36,038 nt of DNA from positions 1 to 36,038 of the forward strand of contig JAFGFO010000088.1 of assembly GCA_016931085.1 (NCBI GenBank), given 5' to 3'. This document shows, piece by piece, positions 15,353-23,590 of this stretch (within the stretch, counting starts at the first letter, position 1; each line of letters starts with the position of its first letter). The notes under the pieces are model-generated. The model did not search any database. It was not told the DNA's origin and saw only the letters and a program-made list of their open reading frames with translations. The DNA is from Thermoflexales bacterium (lineage in GTDB: Bacteria; Chloroflexota; Anaerolineae; Fen-1058). The translations under genes were made by a program, and so were the position numbers.

Positions 15353-18300
15353 ATGAGAGCGTTAGCCTACACGTGCGGCAATTTTCTCAAGCGGTGGGCA
15401 CCGGTGGCGATCATGCTGCTGGCGATGCTGGCCCTGATGGCCACTTCCACCGCCGGCCCGGCCGGGGCTGTCCCCGAAGCAGGGCCGGGCCTGGTGATGC
15501 CGGCCGCCGTGCCGGGCCCCAAGCTGATCAGCCCCGCCCCCGGCGTTCACACCACCGGCGATCCGGACGATCCCGCTTACCTGAGCGGCGATCGCGTGCT
15601 GTACGAGCCGTTGGGCATCCCGCTCTTCCTGTGGGAGCCGGTGCCGGGCGTGACCAAGTACAAACTGCAAATCAACGTCATGCCCGATTTCAGCGGCTTT
15701 ATGGCCGTCGACAAGGCCGACCTGGCCTACACCGGCTATGCCCCGACGGCGGGCACGCCGCTGCAGGACTGGAAGGCCGACAGCAGCACGCAACATCCCC
15801 AGGAGGACAAGTTGTATTACTGGCGGGTGGGCGCGTACGATCCCAGCACCTATTCGTGGGTCTGGTCGGACACGCGCTACTTTACGCGCCACTGGGGCTA
15901 TGTGCCACAACATCTCGCGCCGGCCGACATGACCGGCACCGACGAATATTTCGAGGCCGAGCCGATGTTTCAATGGAGCGCAATACCGGGGGCGTCGTTT
16001 TACGAGCTGCAGATCAGCTCTAATGAGGAATTCGCCACGCCCTACGCTTTTTACACGCGCCAGACCTACTATGTGCCGTACGGCAGCCCCCTGCCCAACG
16101 AGGCCAGCTACTATTGGCGTGTGCGTGCGTACTCCTTCAACCAGACTGGGATGAACGCCAACAGCGGCGCGCCCGGGCTGTGGAGCTGCACGGCCGCCAC
16201 AGCCGTGGTCGACACGGATTGCCCCATGTTCCGCATCTTGTGGAGTTACTATCACGCCAAGACGGGTCAAGACCGCCGGCCGCAGCCGCTCACGCCGCCC
16301 AACAACGCCGAAAACGTCGGCCTGCCGTTGTTCAGTTGGACGCCAGTCGAGGGTGCGGCCGAGTACGAGCTGGAAATCTGCACCGAGCCCAGTTGCGTGG
16401 CGGGCGACAAGCTTCGCATTGGGAGCTCCCCCTCTACCTACGATCAAACTCCCAACACATTCTGGGACTACAAGATGGGCGATTTTTGGCCCTTGGCGTT
16501 AAAGACCGACACGATCTATTACTGGCGCGTGCGCGCCTGCCGGGTCAAGTGCGGCGTAGGCCAGTTTGGTCAATGGACCTCCGACCCGCCCAGCGCCTCG
16601 CGCCTCTATTCATTCAAGACGGCCCCAACGGGTATCCCACCTGCCCCGGCCTTGTTCTATCCAAGCTACTATTACACACCCACCGTCCAGCGTGCCAACT
16701 TTGAGGATCGCACGGTGGCTCAGCCAACCTTCATGTGGAACCGCGTCTACAGCGCCACGTCGTACATCATCCAGGTGACGGATCCGGTGCGATATCCTAA
16801 CTTTGAGCAACGGTTGTGGGAGGCCCAGACGCGCAACCTGAGCATCGTGCCCACCGCCAGCGTGCCGATCACGCGGGGGATCTTTGCCTGGCGCGTTTCG
16901 GCCAACGGCGGCGCCAGTTGGAGCGAAATCTGGCGAACCCGCATCGACGCGACGAGCCTGGGCGGGGCGACGCCGGCGAATCAGCCGCCACGGCTCTTGC
17001 GCGTGCCCTACGGTGTGTCAGAGGACAGCCGTACCTACGGCTACGAAAGCATCGACAACTTCCCACTGCTGGAGTGGCTGCCGGTGGAGGGCGCGGCGGG
17101 TTATCACGTGCAAATCGCGCTCGAGGCCAGCTTTGGAGCGGCCGACATCGTGCACGAAGGCGACACGCTCTTCACGAATTACACGCCGCGCGAGTACTGC
17201 CCGCCCAGCCTCCCGCCGCAGGCCGGCTGCCGCCTGGGCTGGGGGACGTATTATTGGCGGGTGAGAGCATTGGGGGTGGCCGGCGGCTACAGCGAACCTT
17301 ACATGTTCATCGTGTCCAAGCCGCTGCGCTACATCCCCGGCCACACCGCCGCCAACCAGACCGGCTCGTGGGAACGGGCGATCCTGGCAGTCGACGCGGA
17401 AGGCGACGCGGCCAGCCCAGAGCTCGATCTGGGCAATCTGTACGTTGGTGTGAACAAGGATCACTGGCTGGTGGGCTTTGAAGCACAGCCTGGGCTGGAC
17501 CCGGTGGCCTACACCCTCTTGCTAGACACCAACCAGGCCGTGGGCGCGGGCGCGACGCGGCCGCCCTCTTTTTCCGGCATCACCATCAGCCTGCCGCACC
17601 AGCCCGAGTTCGCCATCGTGGGCACCGTCGTCAGCACGACCGGCGTCTTTACGCCCACGCTTTACACCTGGCAAAGAGACACCCAAAGCTGGGATGTCGG
17701 CCGGCGCTTTGACTTTATCAGCAGCCGGGCCTTGTACGATGCAGCGGCCGGCATCGTCGAGCTGCGCCTGAACCGCACCGCCTTGCAGACGGTCGAGGAT
17801 CCAAGCAGCAACCCGCCCAGCATCGCCTTCAGCCTGTTTTCGTCCGAGGCGGGCGGTGGCACAGCCGGCGACGTGGTGCCCGACAGCCCCAACCCGAGCG
17901 GCCTGACGCGCTTTGCTATGCACAGCCAGGCGCCCACACCGGTGCTGCCGCCGGCCCAGGTCATCACCGGCAACGTCATCGTGCGCCAGACGCCGGTGAT
18001 GAGATGGCACACGATGGATGACGTGTACAACAATCGAAAGACCGGCACGGTAGCAGGCAGCACCTACCGGGGACGGGTAGCCATCGAGTACGGCTTTTCC
18101 AATATCTACCAACCCAATCCCATCGACTCGAGCTCCAAGCAAGAGGGTTGGATGCCCAACACGATGACTTTTTCGCCCTTCAACTCGCACTATATCCCCT
18201 TCAAGCACACCTACGCGGACAATACCTATTACTGGGACGTGGCCCCCGTGGTTTGGGATCTGGACCAGAGTCAAAACGTGGAGCTGCCTTACGGCCAGGT

Positions 18301-19540
18301 GTACAAGTTTTCCAAGACAATGTACCCCCCGCTCGATCCCCACATCGCGTCCAACGTCTACGTCAGCGACTCGATCACCTACACCAACCAGGTGCCGGCC
18401 CTGGGCTGGTCGTCCGCCCAGGGCGCCAAGGGTTACCGCTTACTGATTCTCCAGGGCGGCACGAGCCCTATCGTCCTGCCGGAGCACCCGGCCAGCGGCG
18501 CAGGCACGATCAACACGACGATGGCGTTGATCAACTCGCTGAAAATGGATTCGTACACCTGGCAAGTCCAGACCATGGACGCCTGGACCTTTGCCAGCCA
18601 GACCACCTACGGCGGCGGGTTCACGGTCATTTACCCCAAGGTCGAGCCGCTGTACCCCAAGCCCGGCCAACTGAGCAATCCGTTCCTGTTCGCTTGGAAA
18701 CTGGCCGAGGGGGCAGCCTATTACGAGCTGCAGATCGACCCCACGGACCAATTCTCGTCGGCCTCGCTCGACACCTATCGCTCGTTCAACATCTATTTCG
18801 TGCCGCCAAAGGTGCCCAAGGCCTTCCAGTTTGGCTCAGCCTTTTACTGGCGGGTGCGGGCCTGCACCGGCCACGGCGACACCTGCGGCGTGTGGACGCT
18901 CGTGTTCTTCGACATCCCCATGACCAAGCTCGACATCGCCGGCCCCACCCAGGGCATGGCCACCGGCGACAACGACTTTACGGCCTGTGTGACCCCCATC
19001 ACGGCCACCAAGCCGATCACCTACATCTGGCAGGCCACCGGCCAGGCGCCGGTCACCCAGACGGTTCAGCTCGACATGCCACTCACGCAGACGGTGAGCT
19101 ACAACTGGCCGGAGGGGGAGGAGGGCGTCAAGCTCATCACCGTCACGGCAATGAACTCGGCCAGCACGCTCAGCGCCACCCACACCATCACCATCTCGCC
19201 CAAGATCGCGCCGCAAAGCGTGACAATCCATGGGCCAACCCGAGTCAACCCAGGCGTAGAGTATCAATTCACGGCGGTCGTGGCGCCGGCCGACACCTCC
19301 GTGCCGCTGCGTTTTGAATGGAAAGGACAAGTCCTCAAGTCAGTCGACCATACGGTGTACGAGATCAGGGACTCGGCCTCGTTCACCTGGACCGAGCTGT
19401 ATCTCAACATGGACCGAGACATCCAGCTCACGGTCAGCAACGTCGGCGGGAGCGTGTTTACAACGCACAGGGTCAAGGTGACCAACGAGCCGGTGTACGC
19501 GTACTCCATCTACATACCGCTCGCGCTCAAGAACAAATAG
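15353..19540 (+). CDS. Large secreted protein with FnIII-like repeats, carbohydrate-binding-like domain and PKD-like modules
   Basis: The 1395-residue protein starts at ATG 15353, five nt after AGGGAGG. A signal peptide covers about residues 1-38. Eight beta-sandwich modules each end in a YYWRVRA-type strand, at about residues 155, 253, 389, 513, 633, 959, 1068 and 1164; within modules FSWTPVEGAAEYELEI recurs. This is the FnIII-like pattern of surface proteins. Residues about 669-850 (WERAILAVDAEGDAASPELD, then NLYVGVNKDHWLVGF) resemble a DOMON/CBM9-type ligand-binding domain. Two PKD-like modules follow (about 1190-1380). The C-terminus ends YSIYIPLALKNK. No catalytic motif is seen; adhesion or glycan binding is likely. 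Confidence 0.8.
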   Translation: MRALAYTCGNFLKRWAPVAIMLLAMLALMATSTAGPAGAVPEAGPGLVMPAAVPGPKLISPAPGVHTTGDPDDPAYLSGDRVLYEPLGIPLFLWEPVPGVTKYKLQINVMPDFSGFMAVDKADLAYTGYAPTAGTPLQDWKADSSTQHPQEDKLYYWRVGAYDPSTYSWVWSDTRYFTRHWGYVPQHLAPADMTGTDEYFEAEPMFQWSAIPGASFYELQISSNEEFATPYAFYTRQTYYVPYGSPLPNEASYYWRVRAYSFNQTGMNANSGAPGLWSCTAATAVVDTDCPMFRILWSYYHAKTGQDRRPQPLTPPNNAENVGLPLFSWTPVEGAAEYELEICTEPSCVAGDKLRIGSSPSTYDQTPNTFWDYKMGDFWPLALKTDTIYYWRVRACRVKCGVGQFGQWTSDPPSASRLYSFKTAPTGIPPAPALFYPSYYYTPTVQRANFEDRTVAQPTFMWNRVYSATSYIIQVTDPVRYPNFEQRLWEAQTRNLSIVPTASVPITRGIFAWRVSANGGASWSEIWRTRIDATSLGGATPANQPPRLLRVPYGVSEDSRTYGYESIDNFPLLEWLPVEGAAGYHVQIALEASFGAADIVHEGDTLFTNYTPREYCPPSLPPQAGCRLGWGTYYWRVRALGVAGGYSEPYMFIVSKPLRYIPGHTAANQTGSWERAILAVDAEGDAASPELDLGNLYVGVNKDHWLVGFEAQPGLDPVAYTLLLDTNQAVGAGATRPPSFSGITISLPHQPEFAIVGTVVSTTGVFTPTLYTWQRDTQSWDVGRRFDFISSRALYDAAAGIVELRLNRTALQTVEDPSSNPPSIAFSLFSSEAGGGTAGDVVPDSPNPSGLTRFAMHSQAPTPVLPPAQVITGNVIVRQTPVMRWHTMDDVYNNRKTGTVAGSTYRGRVAIEYGFSNIYQPNPIDSSSKQEGWMPNTMTFSPFNSHYIPFKHTYADNTYYWDVAPVVWDLDQSQNVELPYGQVYKFSKTMYPPLDPHIASNVYVSDSITYTNQVPALGWSSAQGAKGYRLLILQGGTSPIVLPEHPASGAGTINTTMALINSLKMDSYTWQVQTMDAWTFASQTTYGGGFTVIYPKVEPLYPKPGQLSNPFLFAWKLAEGAAYYELQIDPTDQFSSASLDTYRSFNIYFVPPKVPKAFQFGSAFYWRVRACTGHGDTCGVWTLVFFDIPMTKLDIAGPTQGMATGDNDFTACVTPITATKPITYIWQATGQAPVTQTVQLDMPLTQTVSYNWPEGEEGVKLITVTAMNSASTLSATHTITISPKIAPQSVTIHGPTRVNPGVEYQFTAVVAPADTSVPLRFEWKGQVLKSVDHTVYEIRDSASFTWTELYLNMDRDIQLTVSNVGGSVFTTHRVKVTNEPVYAYSIYIPLALKNK

Positions 19541-19573
19541 CGGGATATTGACGAAGGACAACAAGAAAACACT

Positions 19574-20146
19574 ATGGACGCACTCAAGCAGCGCATCCTA
19601 TCCGAGGGCCGCGACCTGGGGCGCGGCATCCTCAAGGTCGACAGCTTTCTCAACCACCAGGTCGACCCGCAACTGATGTACGACTGCGGGAAAGAACTGG
19701 CCGGGCGCTTCAAGCACCTGCACGTGAGCAAGGTGCTGACGGCCGAGATCTCGGGCATCGGCCCGGCCCTGATGACGGGGCTGGCTTTGGGCGTGCCGGT
19801 GGTGTACGCCCGCAAGCACAAGCCGGTCACCATGCCGGACATGGTTTACCTGGTCACCGCCCCCTCGCACACCAAGGGCCAAGAGGTCAGCCTGATGCTC
19901 TCGCCCGAATACATCCGCAAGGGCGACCGCGTGCTGGTGGTGGACGATTTCCTGGCCTCCGGCTATACGATCATGGGGCTGGTGCGGCTGGCGCAGGCCG
20001 CCGGCGCGATCGTAGTCGGGGTGGGGGCCATCATCGAAAAGAGTTTCGAGGGGGGGCGCGAGTCGCTGCAAGAGCTGGGTGTCCCGATCGAAGCGCTGGC
20101 GATCGTGACCGGCATGCGCGACGGCGAGATCATCTTGGCGGAGTGA
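19574..20146 (+). CDS. xpt: Xanthine phosphoribosyltransferase
   Basis: Xpt converts xanthine and PRPP to XMP in purine salvage. The 190-residue protein follows the Bacillus-type enzyme throughout: [49 protein letters not shown], the PRPP loop [13 protein letters not shown] (residues 120-132), and [15 protein letters not shown]. The start is ATG 19574; AAGGA lies rather far upstream. It overlaps guaA by one base (TGATG), so translation is probably coupled and XMP passes to the next enzyme. No purine riboswitch is visible in the 33-bp upstream gap. Confidence 0.95.
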   Translation: MDALKQRILSEGRDLGRGILKVDSFLNHQVDPQLMYDCGKELAGRFKHLHVSKVLTAEISGIGPALMTGLALGVPVVYARKHKPVTMPDMVYLVTAPSHTKGQEVSLMLSPEYIRKGDRVLVVDDFLASGYTIMGLVRLAQAAGAIVVGVGAIIEKSFEGGRESLQELGVPIEALAIVTGMRDGEIILAE

Positions 20147-21711
20147 TGCCTGACACAATCGCCATCCTCGACTTTGGCAGCCAGTACACGCAGCTCATCG
20201 CGCGGCGGGTGCGCGAGCAGCACGTGTACTGCGAGATGTTCGCCTGGGATACGCCGGCCGAGCAGGTGCTGGCGCTCGAGCCGAAAGGCTTTATCCTGTC
20301 CGGCAGCCCGTCCAGCGTGTACGAGCCTGGCGCCCCTAGCCTGCCGGCCTACGTGCTCGAATCCGGCCGCCCCGTGCTGGGCCTCTGCTACGGCATGCAG
20401 TTGCTGGCGCACGCCCTGGGCGGCAAGGTGGCCGCGGCCAGCCGGCGCGAGTACGGCCCGGCGACGGTGGAGATCCTCCAGCCTGGCAGTCCACTCTTCT
20501 CAAATATCAAATATCAAATCGCAAATCGCAAATCGCAACTTGAGGTCTGGATGAGCCACGGCGACCGCATCGAGCGCCTGCCGCCCGGCTTTGCCAGCCT
20601 GGCCCGCAGCGACAACTCGCCCTACGCGGCCATGGGCGACGAGGGGAGAGGCCTGTACGGGCTGCAATTCCACCCCGAGGTCCAGCACACGCCGCGGGGC
20701 GGGGCGATCCTGCGCGCCTTCGCGCTCGAGGTGTGCGGCTGCATACCGGATTGGACGGCCGGCAATTTCATCGAGCAGAGCGTGGAACGCATCCGCCAAC
20801 AAGTGGGCAGCAAGCGCATAGTATGCGGGCTTTCGGGCGGGGTGGACAGCACCGTCACCGCCGCCCTCGTCCACCGCGCCGTGGGCGAGCAGCTCACCTG
20901 CATTTTCGTGGATACCGGCATGCTGCGCCAGGGAGAAGGCGAACAGGTCGTCGAGACCTTCCAGCGCACGCTGGGCATCCGCCTCATCGCCGTCCACGCC
21001 GTGGAAGAGTTCCTCGAAGCGCTGCGGGGGGTGAGCGACCCGCAAGAGCGGCGCAAGATCATTGGCGCCACCTTCATCCGCGTCTTTGAGCGCGAGGCGC
21101 GCCAACTGGGGCCGGTCGCGTTCCTGGCCCAGGGCACGATCTACCCGGACGTGATCGAGAGCGCCGGCGCCGGGCGGGCCGGGGCCGAGGTCATCAAGCA
21201 CCACCACAACGTCGGCGGGCTGCCCCAGGACATGACGTTCGAATTGGTCGAGCCGCTGCGCAGCCTGTTCAAGGACGAGGTGCGCCAGGCCGGCGAGGCA
21301 CTGGGATTGCCGCACGAGCTGGTTTGGCGGCACCCCTTCCCCGGCCCAGGCCTGGCGGTGCGCATCGTGGGCGAGGTAAACTGGGAACGGCTGGAAATGC
21401 TGCGGGCGGCCGACGCGATCTTTTTGCACGAGCTGCGGGCGGGCGGCTGGTACGAGCGAGTGGCGCAGGCCTTTGCCGTGCTGCTGCCGGACGCGCGCTC
21501 GGTGGGGGTGGCGGGCGACGCGCGCCAGTACGGACAGACGGTGGCCCTGCGAGCCGTGACGACCGACGATTTCATGACGGCCGCGGCGGCCCCCCTACCC
21601 TACGACTTGCTGGGCCGGGTCAGCGCGCGCATCCTCAACCAAGTGCCCAACGTCACCCGCGTGGTCTATGACCTGTCGACCAAGCCGCCGGCCACGATCG
21701 AGTGGCTATAG
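20146..21711 (+). CDS. guaA: GMP synthase (glutamine-hydrolysing)
   Basis: GuaA aminates XMP to GMP using ATP and glutamine. The 521-residue protein has a class I glutamine amidotransferase domain with Cys81 (GLCYGMQ), His176 and Glu178 (QFHPEV). The ATP pyrophosphatase domain has P-loop SGGVDS (about 230-235), and the dimerisation domain ends with [19 protein letters not shown] prefer ATG 20146, which overlaps the xpt stop, over the adjacent GTG 20143. Between SPLF and LEVWMSHGD it carries a lysine/asparagine-rich stretch ([12 protein letters not shown]) encoded by a heptamer tract, apparently about seven residues longer than is usual there. The catalytic motifs are intact, so it is probably functional. 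Confidence 0.96.
   Translation: MPDTIAILDFGSQYTQLIARRVREQHVYCEMFAWDTPAEQVLALEPKGFILSGSPSSVYEPGAPSLPAYVLESGRPVLGLCYGMQLLAHALGGKVAAASRREYGPATVEILQPGSPLFSNIKYQIANRKSQLEVWMSHGDRIERLPPGFASLARSDNSPYAAMGDEGRGLYGLQFHPEVQHTPRGGAILRAFALEVCGCIPDWTAGNFIEQSVERIRQQVGSKRIVCGLSGGVDSTVTAALVHRAVGEQLTCIFVDTGMLRQGEGEQVVETFQRTLGIRLIAVHAVEEFLEALRGVSDPQERRKIIGATFIRVFEREARQLGPVAFLAQGTIYPDVIESAGAGRAGAEVIKHHHNVGGLPQDMTFELVEPLRSLFKDEVRQAGEALGLPHELVWRHPFPGPGLAVRIVGEVNWERLEMLRAADAIFLHELRAGGWYERVAQAFAVLLPDARSVGVAGDARQYGQTVALRAVTTDDFMTAAAAPLPYDLLGRVSARILNQVPNVTRVVYDLSTKPPATIEWL
20502..20536 (+). repeat. In-frame heptamer tract inside guaA
   Basis: Five 7-bp units run without interruption: AAATATC twice, then AAATCGC three times. 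The composition is strongly AT-rich within a GC-rich gene. A net gain of three units (21 bp) would preserve frame, which fits the apparent extra seven residues. Confidence 0.9.
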
Positions 21712-21713
21712 AC

Positions 21714-21748
21714 CAGATGCAACGCACCTTGAAGGTGCGTCGCATCTG
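21714..21748. terminator. Hairpin between convergent guaA and GH13 gene
   Basis: CAGATGC (21714-21720) pairs with GCATCTG (21742-21748), and ACGCACC (21722-21728) with GGTGCGT (21734-21740), separated by one mismatch. The 14-bp stem lies in the 41-bp gap between convergent stop codons and could serve both strands. Neither side has a strong T tract. Confidence 0.6.
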
Positions 21749-21752
21749 CGTT

Positions 21753-23354
21753 TCAGGCCTGTTCCAAGATCAGCGCCTCGTAGGGCGCAAGCGTTACCGC
21801 CCCTCCCACGTCCAGGTCAGTCCGCTCAATCGAAGATAAGCGCACGCGCCACGAGCCGGCCAGTTTCATCGCGTTGGGGTGCGAGAAGAGGTTGAGCAGC
21901 ACCCACATGCGCTGTCCCTCGGCCGCCCGCTCGTAGGCCCACACGCCGCTTGGGGCAGCCGGCGAGCGATACGTGCCGCGCTGCAAGGCCGGCGACTGCC
22001 GCCGCAGCGCGATCAACTGGCGGTAAAAGTTGAGCAGCGAGCCCGGGTCGGCGCGCTGCGCCTCGACGTTGCGCGTCTTGAAGTCGGGATTGACGCGCAG
22101 CCATGGACGGGCAGAAGAAAAACCGGCCTGGGGGCTCTCATCCCACTGCATGGGCGTGCGGCAGCCGTCGCGGCCCTTGTAAAGCGGCCAGTATTTGCGG
22201 CCGGGCGGGTCGAGGATTTCGGCGCGCGGGATTTCTCCTTGCCGCATGCCGATTTCCTCACCATAGTACAAGAAAGGCGTGCCGCGCAGGGTGAGCAGCA
22301 TGGCGGCGGCCAGCCTGGCCCGCACGTCGGTCAGCGTGCCGGCCGCGTAACGGCTGGGCGAGCGCGGGCTATCGTGGTTGTTCAGCACCCAGCACGGCCA
22401 GGCGCCCTCCGGCAGCCGCCTTTCCCAATCCGCCACGACGCGGTAAAAAGCGTGCGGGTCCCATTTTTGCGCCAGCAGCGCAAAGTTGAACACCAGGTGC
22501 AGCTCATCCCCGCTGCCGTAATAGTCTTCGGCCCCTCGAGGATCGACTTCCCCCACCGCCATGCGCTCGGGATAGCGCTCCAGCAAGCGGCGAAAGTCTT
22601 TCCAGATGGCGTGGGTTTCGGGCTGGTTCATGTGGTGGAAATGCTCCTGCCGGTCGTAGCCGCGCAGGCCCAACCTGGCCGGGTTATCGGGCAGGCCCTC
22701 GGCCTTGACCAGGAAGTGGGCCACGTCGAGCCGGAAGCCGTCCACGCCGCGATCCAGCCAAAAGGCGCACTCGCCAAACAGGGCCTCCTTGACCTGCGGG
22801 TTGCGCCAGTTGAAATCGGGTTGCTCCGCCAGGAACAAGTGAAGATAGTACTGCTGGCTGCCTTCGTCCCACTCCCAGGCCTTGCCGCCAAAGACGGCGG
22901 CCCAGTTGTTAGGCGGGCGGCCGTTCTTGGGGTCGCGCCAGATATACCAGTCGCGCTTGGGATTGTCGCGGCTGGAGCGTGATTCGAGGAACCACGGGTG
23001 CTGGTTGGAGCTGTGGTTCATCACCATATCCATGACGACGCGGATGCCGCGCGCGTGCGCCTCGCCGAGCAGGCGGTCGAATTCGGCCAGGTCGCCAAAG
23101 ACCGGGTCGACGTCGCGATAGTTGCTCACGTCGTAGCCGAAATCGGCCATGGGCGAGGGATAAATCGGGCTGAACCATAGCGCGTCGACCCCCAGCCACT
23201 GCAAGTAATCCAGCCTGGACGTGACGCCGGGCAGGTCGCCCACGCCGTCGCCGTTCGAGTCGGCAAAGCTGCGCGGGTAGACCTGGTAAATGACGCCGTC
23301 GCGCCACCATAGCGTTTCAGGTTTCGGGTTTTGGGTTTCGGATTTGGAGCCCAT
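21753..23354 (-). CDS. GH13 alpha-glucosidase (oligo-1,6-glucosidase-like)
   Basis: The 533-residue protein is a glycoside hydrolase family 13 enzyme acting on short alpha-glucosides. From ATG 23354, the motifs are WWRDGVIYQVYPRSF with a nearby DSNGDGVGD calcium-type loop, DMVMNHSS, GFRLDVAHF (nucleophile Asp210), AVGEVD (acid/base Glu269) and NNHDSPR (Asp328). No signal peptide is seen, so it is probably cytoplasmic. AAGGTGA (23357-23363) is the ribosome-binding site for ATG 23354, ruling against an upstream in-frame start at 23399. The first residues (GSKSETQNPKPETL) are encoded by a heptamer tract. Alpha-glucosidase, dextran glucosidase and trehalose-related activities are not separable by eye. 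Confidence 0.92.
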   Translation of the reverse strand: MGSKSETQNPKPETLWWRDGVIYQVYPRSFADSNGDGVGDLPGVTSRLDYLQWLGVDALWFSPIYPSPMADFGYDVSNYRDVDPVFGDLAEFDRLLGEAHARGIRVVMDMVMNHSSNQHPWFLESRSSRDNPKRDWYIWRDPKNGRPPNNWAAVFGGKAWEWDEGSQQYYLHLFLAEQPDFNWRNPQVKEALFGECAFWLDRGVDGFRLDVAHFLVKAEGLPDNPARLGLRGYDRQEHFHHMNQPETHAIWKDFRRLLERYPERMAVGEVDPRGAEDYYGSGDELHLVFNFALLAQKWDPHAFYRVVADWERRLPEGAWPCWVLNNHDSPRSPSRYAAGTLTDVRARLAAAMLLTLRGTPFLYYGEEIGMRQGEIPRAEILDPPGRKYWPLYKGRDGCRTPMQWDESPQAGFSSARPWLRVNPDFKTRNVEAQRADPGSLLNFYRQLIALRRQSPALQRGTYRSPAAPSGVWAYERAAEGQRMWVLLNLFSHPNAMKLAGSWRVRLSSIERTDLDVGGAVTLAPYEALILEQA

Positions 23355-23386
23355 GATCACCTTGAGATTTGATAGTTGATATTTGA
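23316..23386 (-). repeat. Two heptamer tracts at the start of the GH13 gene
   Basis: At 23316-23350 five 7-bp units (TTCAGGT, TTCGGGT, and variants, read on the plus strand) encode the N-terminal residues of the GH13 protein. At 23366-23386 three further units (GATTTGA, TAGTTGA, TATTTGA) lie just upstream of its ribosome-binding site. The two tracts have different unit sequences but the same period. Confidence 0.85.
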
Positions 23387-23403
23387 CATACTCTGCCACA
23401 CAG

Positions 23404-23412
23404 AGTATACCA
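23404..23412 (-). promoter_or_regulatory. Extended -10 promoter for the GH13 gene
   Basis: On the minus strand the sequence reads TGGTATACT, matching TGnTATAnT. It lies about 50 nt upstream of ATG 23354 in the divergent gap. No good -35 box accompanies it. Confidence 0.4.
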
Positions 23413-23461
23413 CGAAGCGGCCCAAGGCGCGAATCGGCCCCTTCTTATACCAGCTTCGCAA

Positions 23462-23490
23462 TTGTAACGCGATAGACACGTTCCTTATAC
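23462..23490 (+). promoter_or_regulatory. Candidate promoter for the fibre-like gene
   Basis: TTGTAA (23462-23467) and TTATAC (23485-23490) are 17 bp apart. The start would be near 23497, giving a leader of about 95 nt that includes a heptamer tract. Confidence 0.35.
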
Positions 23491-23541
23491 GTTCAAGGGG
23501 GTCTTGGCATGCTAATATGAGAGTGCCTACTCCAGGATGGT

Positions 23542-23569
23542 TTCAGGTTTAATGTTCAACGTCTCAAGT
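23542..23569 (+). repeat. Heptamer tract in the leader of the fibre-like gene
   Basis: Four 7-bp units (TTCAGGT, TTAATGT, TCAACGT, CTCAAGT) lie about 20 nt upstream of the ribosome-binding site of the gene at 23591. TTCAGGT also occurs at 23316 and 28152. Confidence 0.65.
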
Positions 23570-23590
23570 AGGCGCAAAAAGGAGAGAAAG

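Noticed and set aside
15362..16447. A 361-codon minus-strand frame opposite the secreted repeat protein
   Set aside because: It is a shadow of repeated coding sequence without initiation signals.
19541..19573. Purine riboswitch before xpt
   Set aside because: The gap is only 33 bp, too short for a purine aptamer, and the upstream sequence is coding.
21879..22982. A 367-codon plus-strand frame opposite the GH13 gene
   Set aside because: It is antisense to a gene with all three GH13 catalytic residues.
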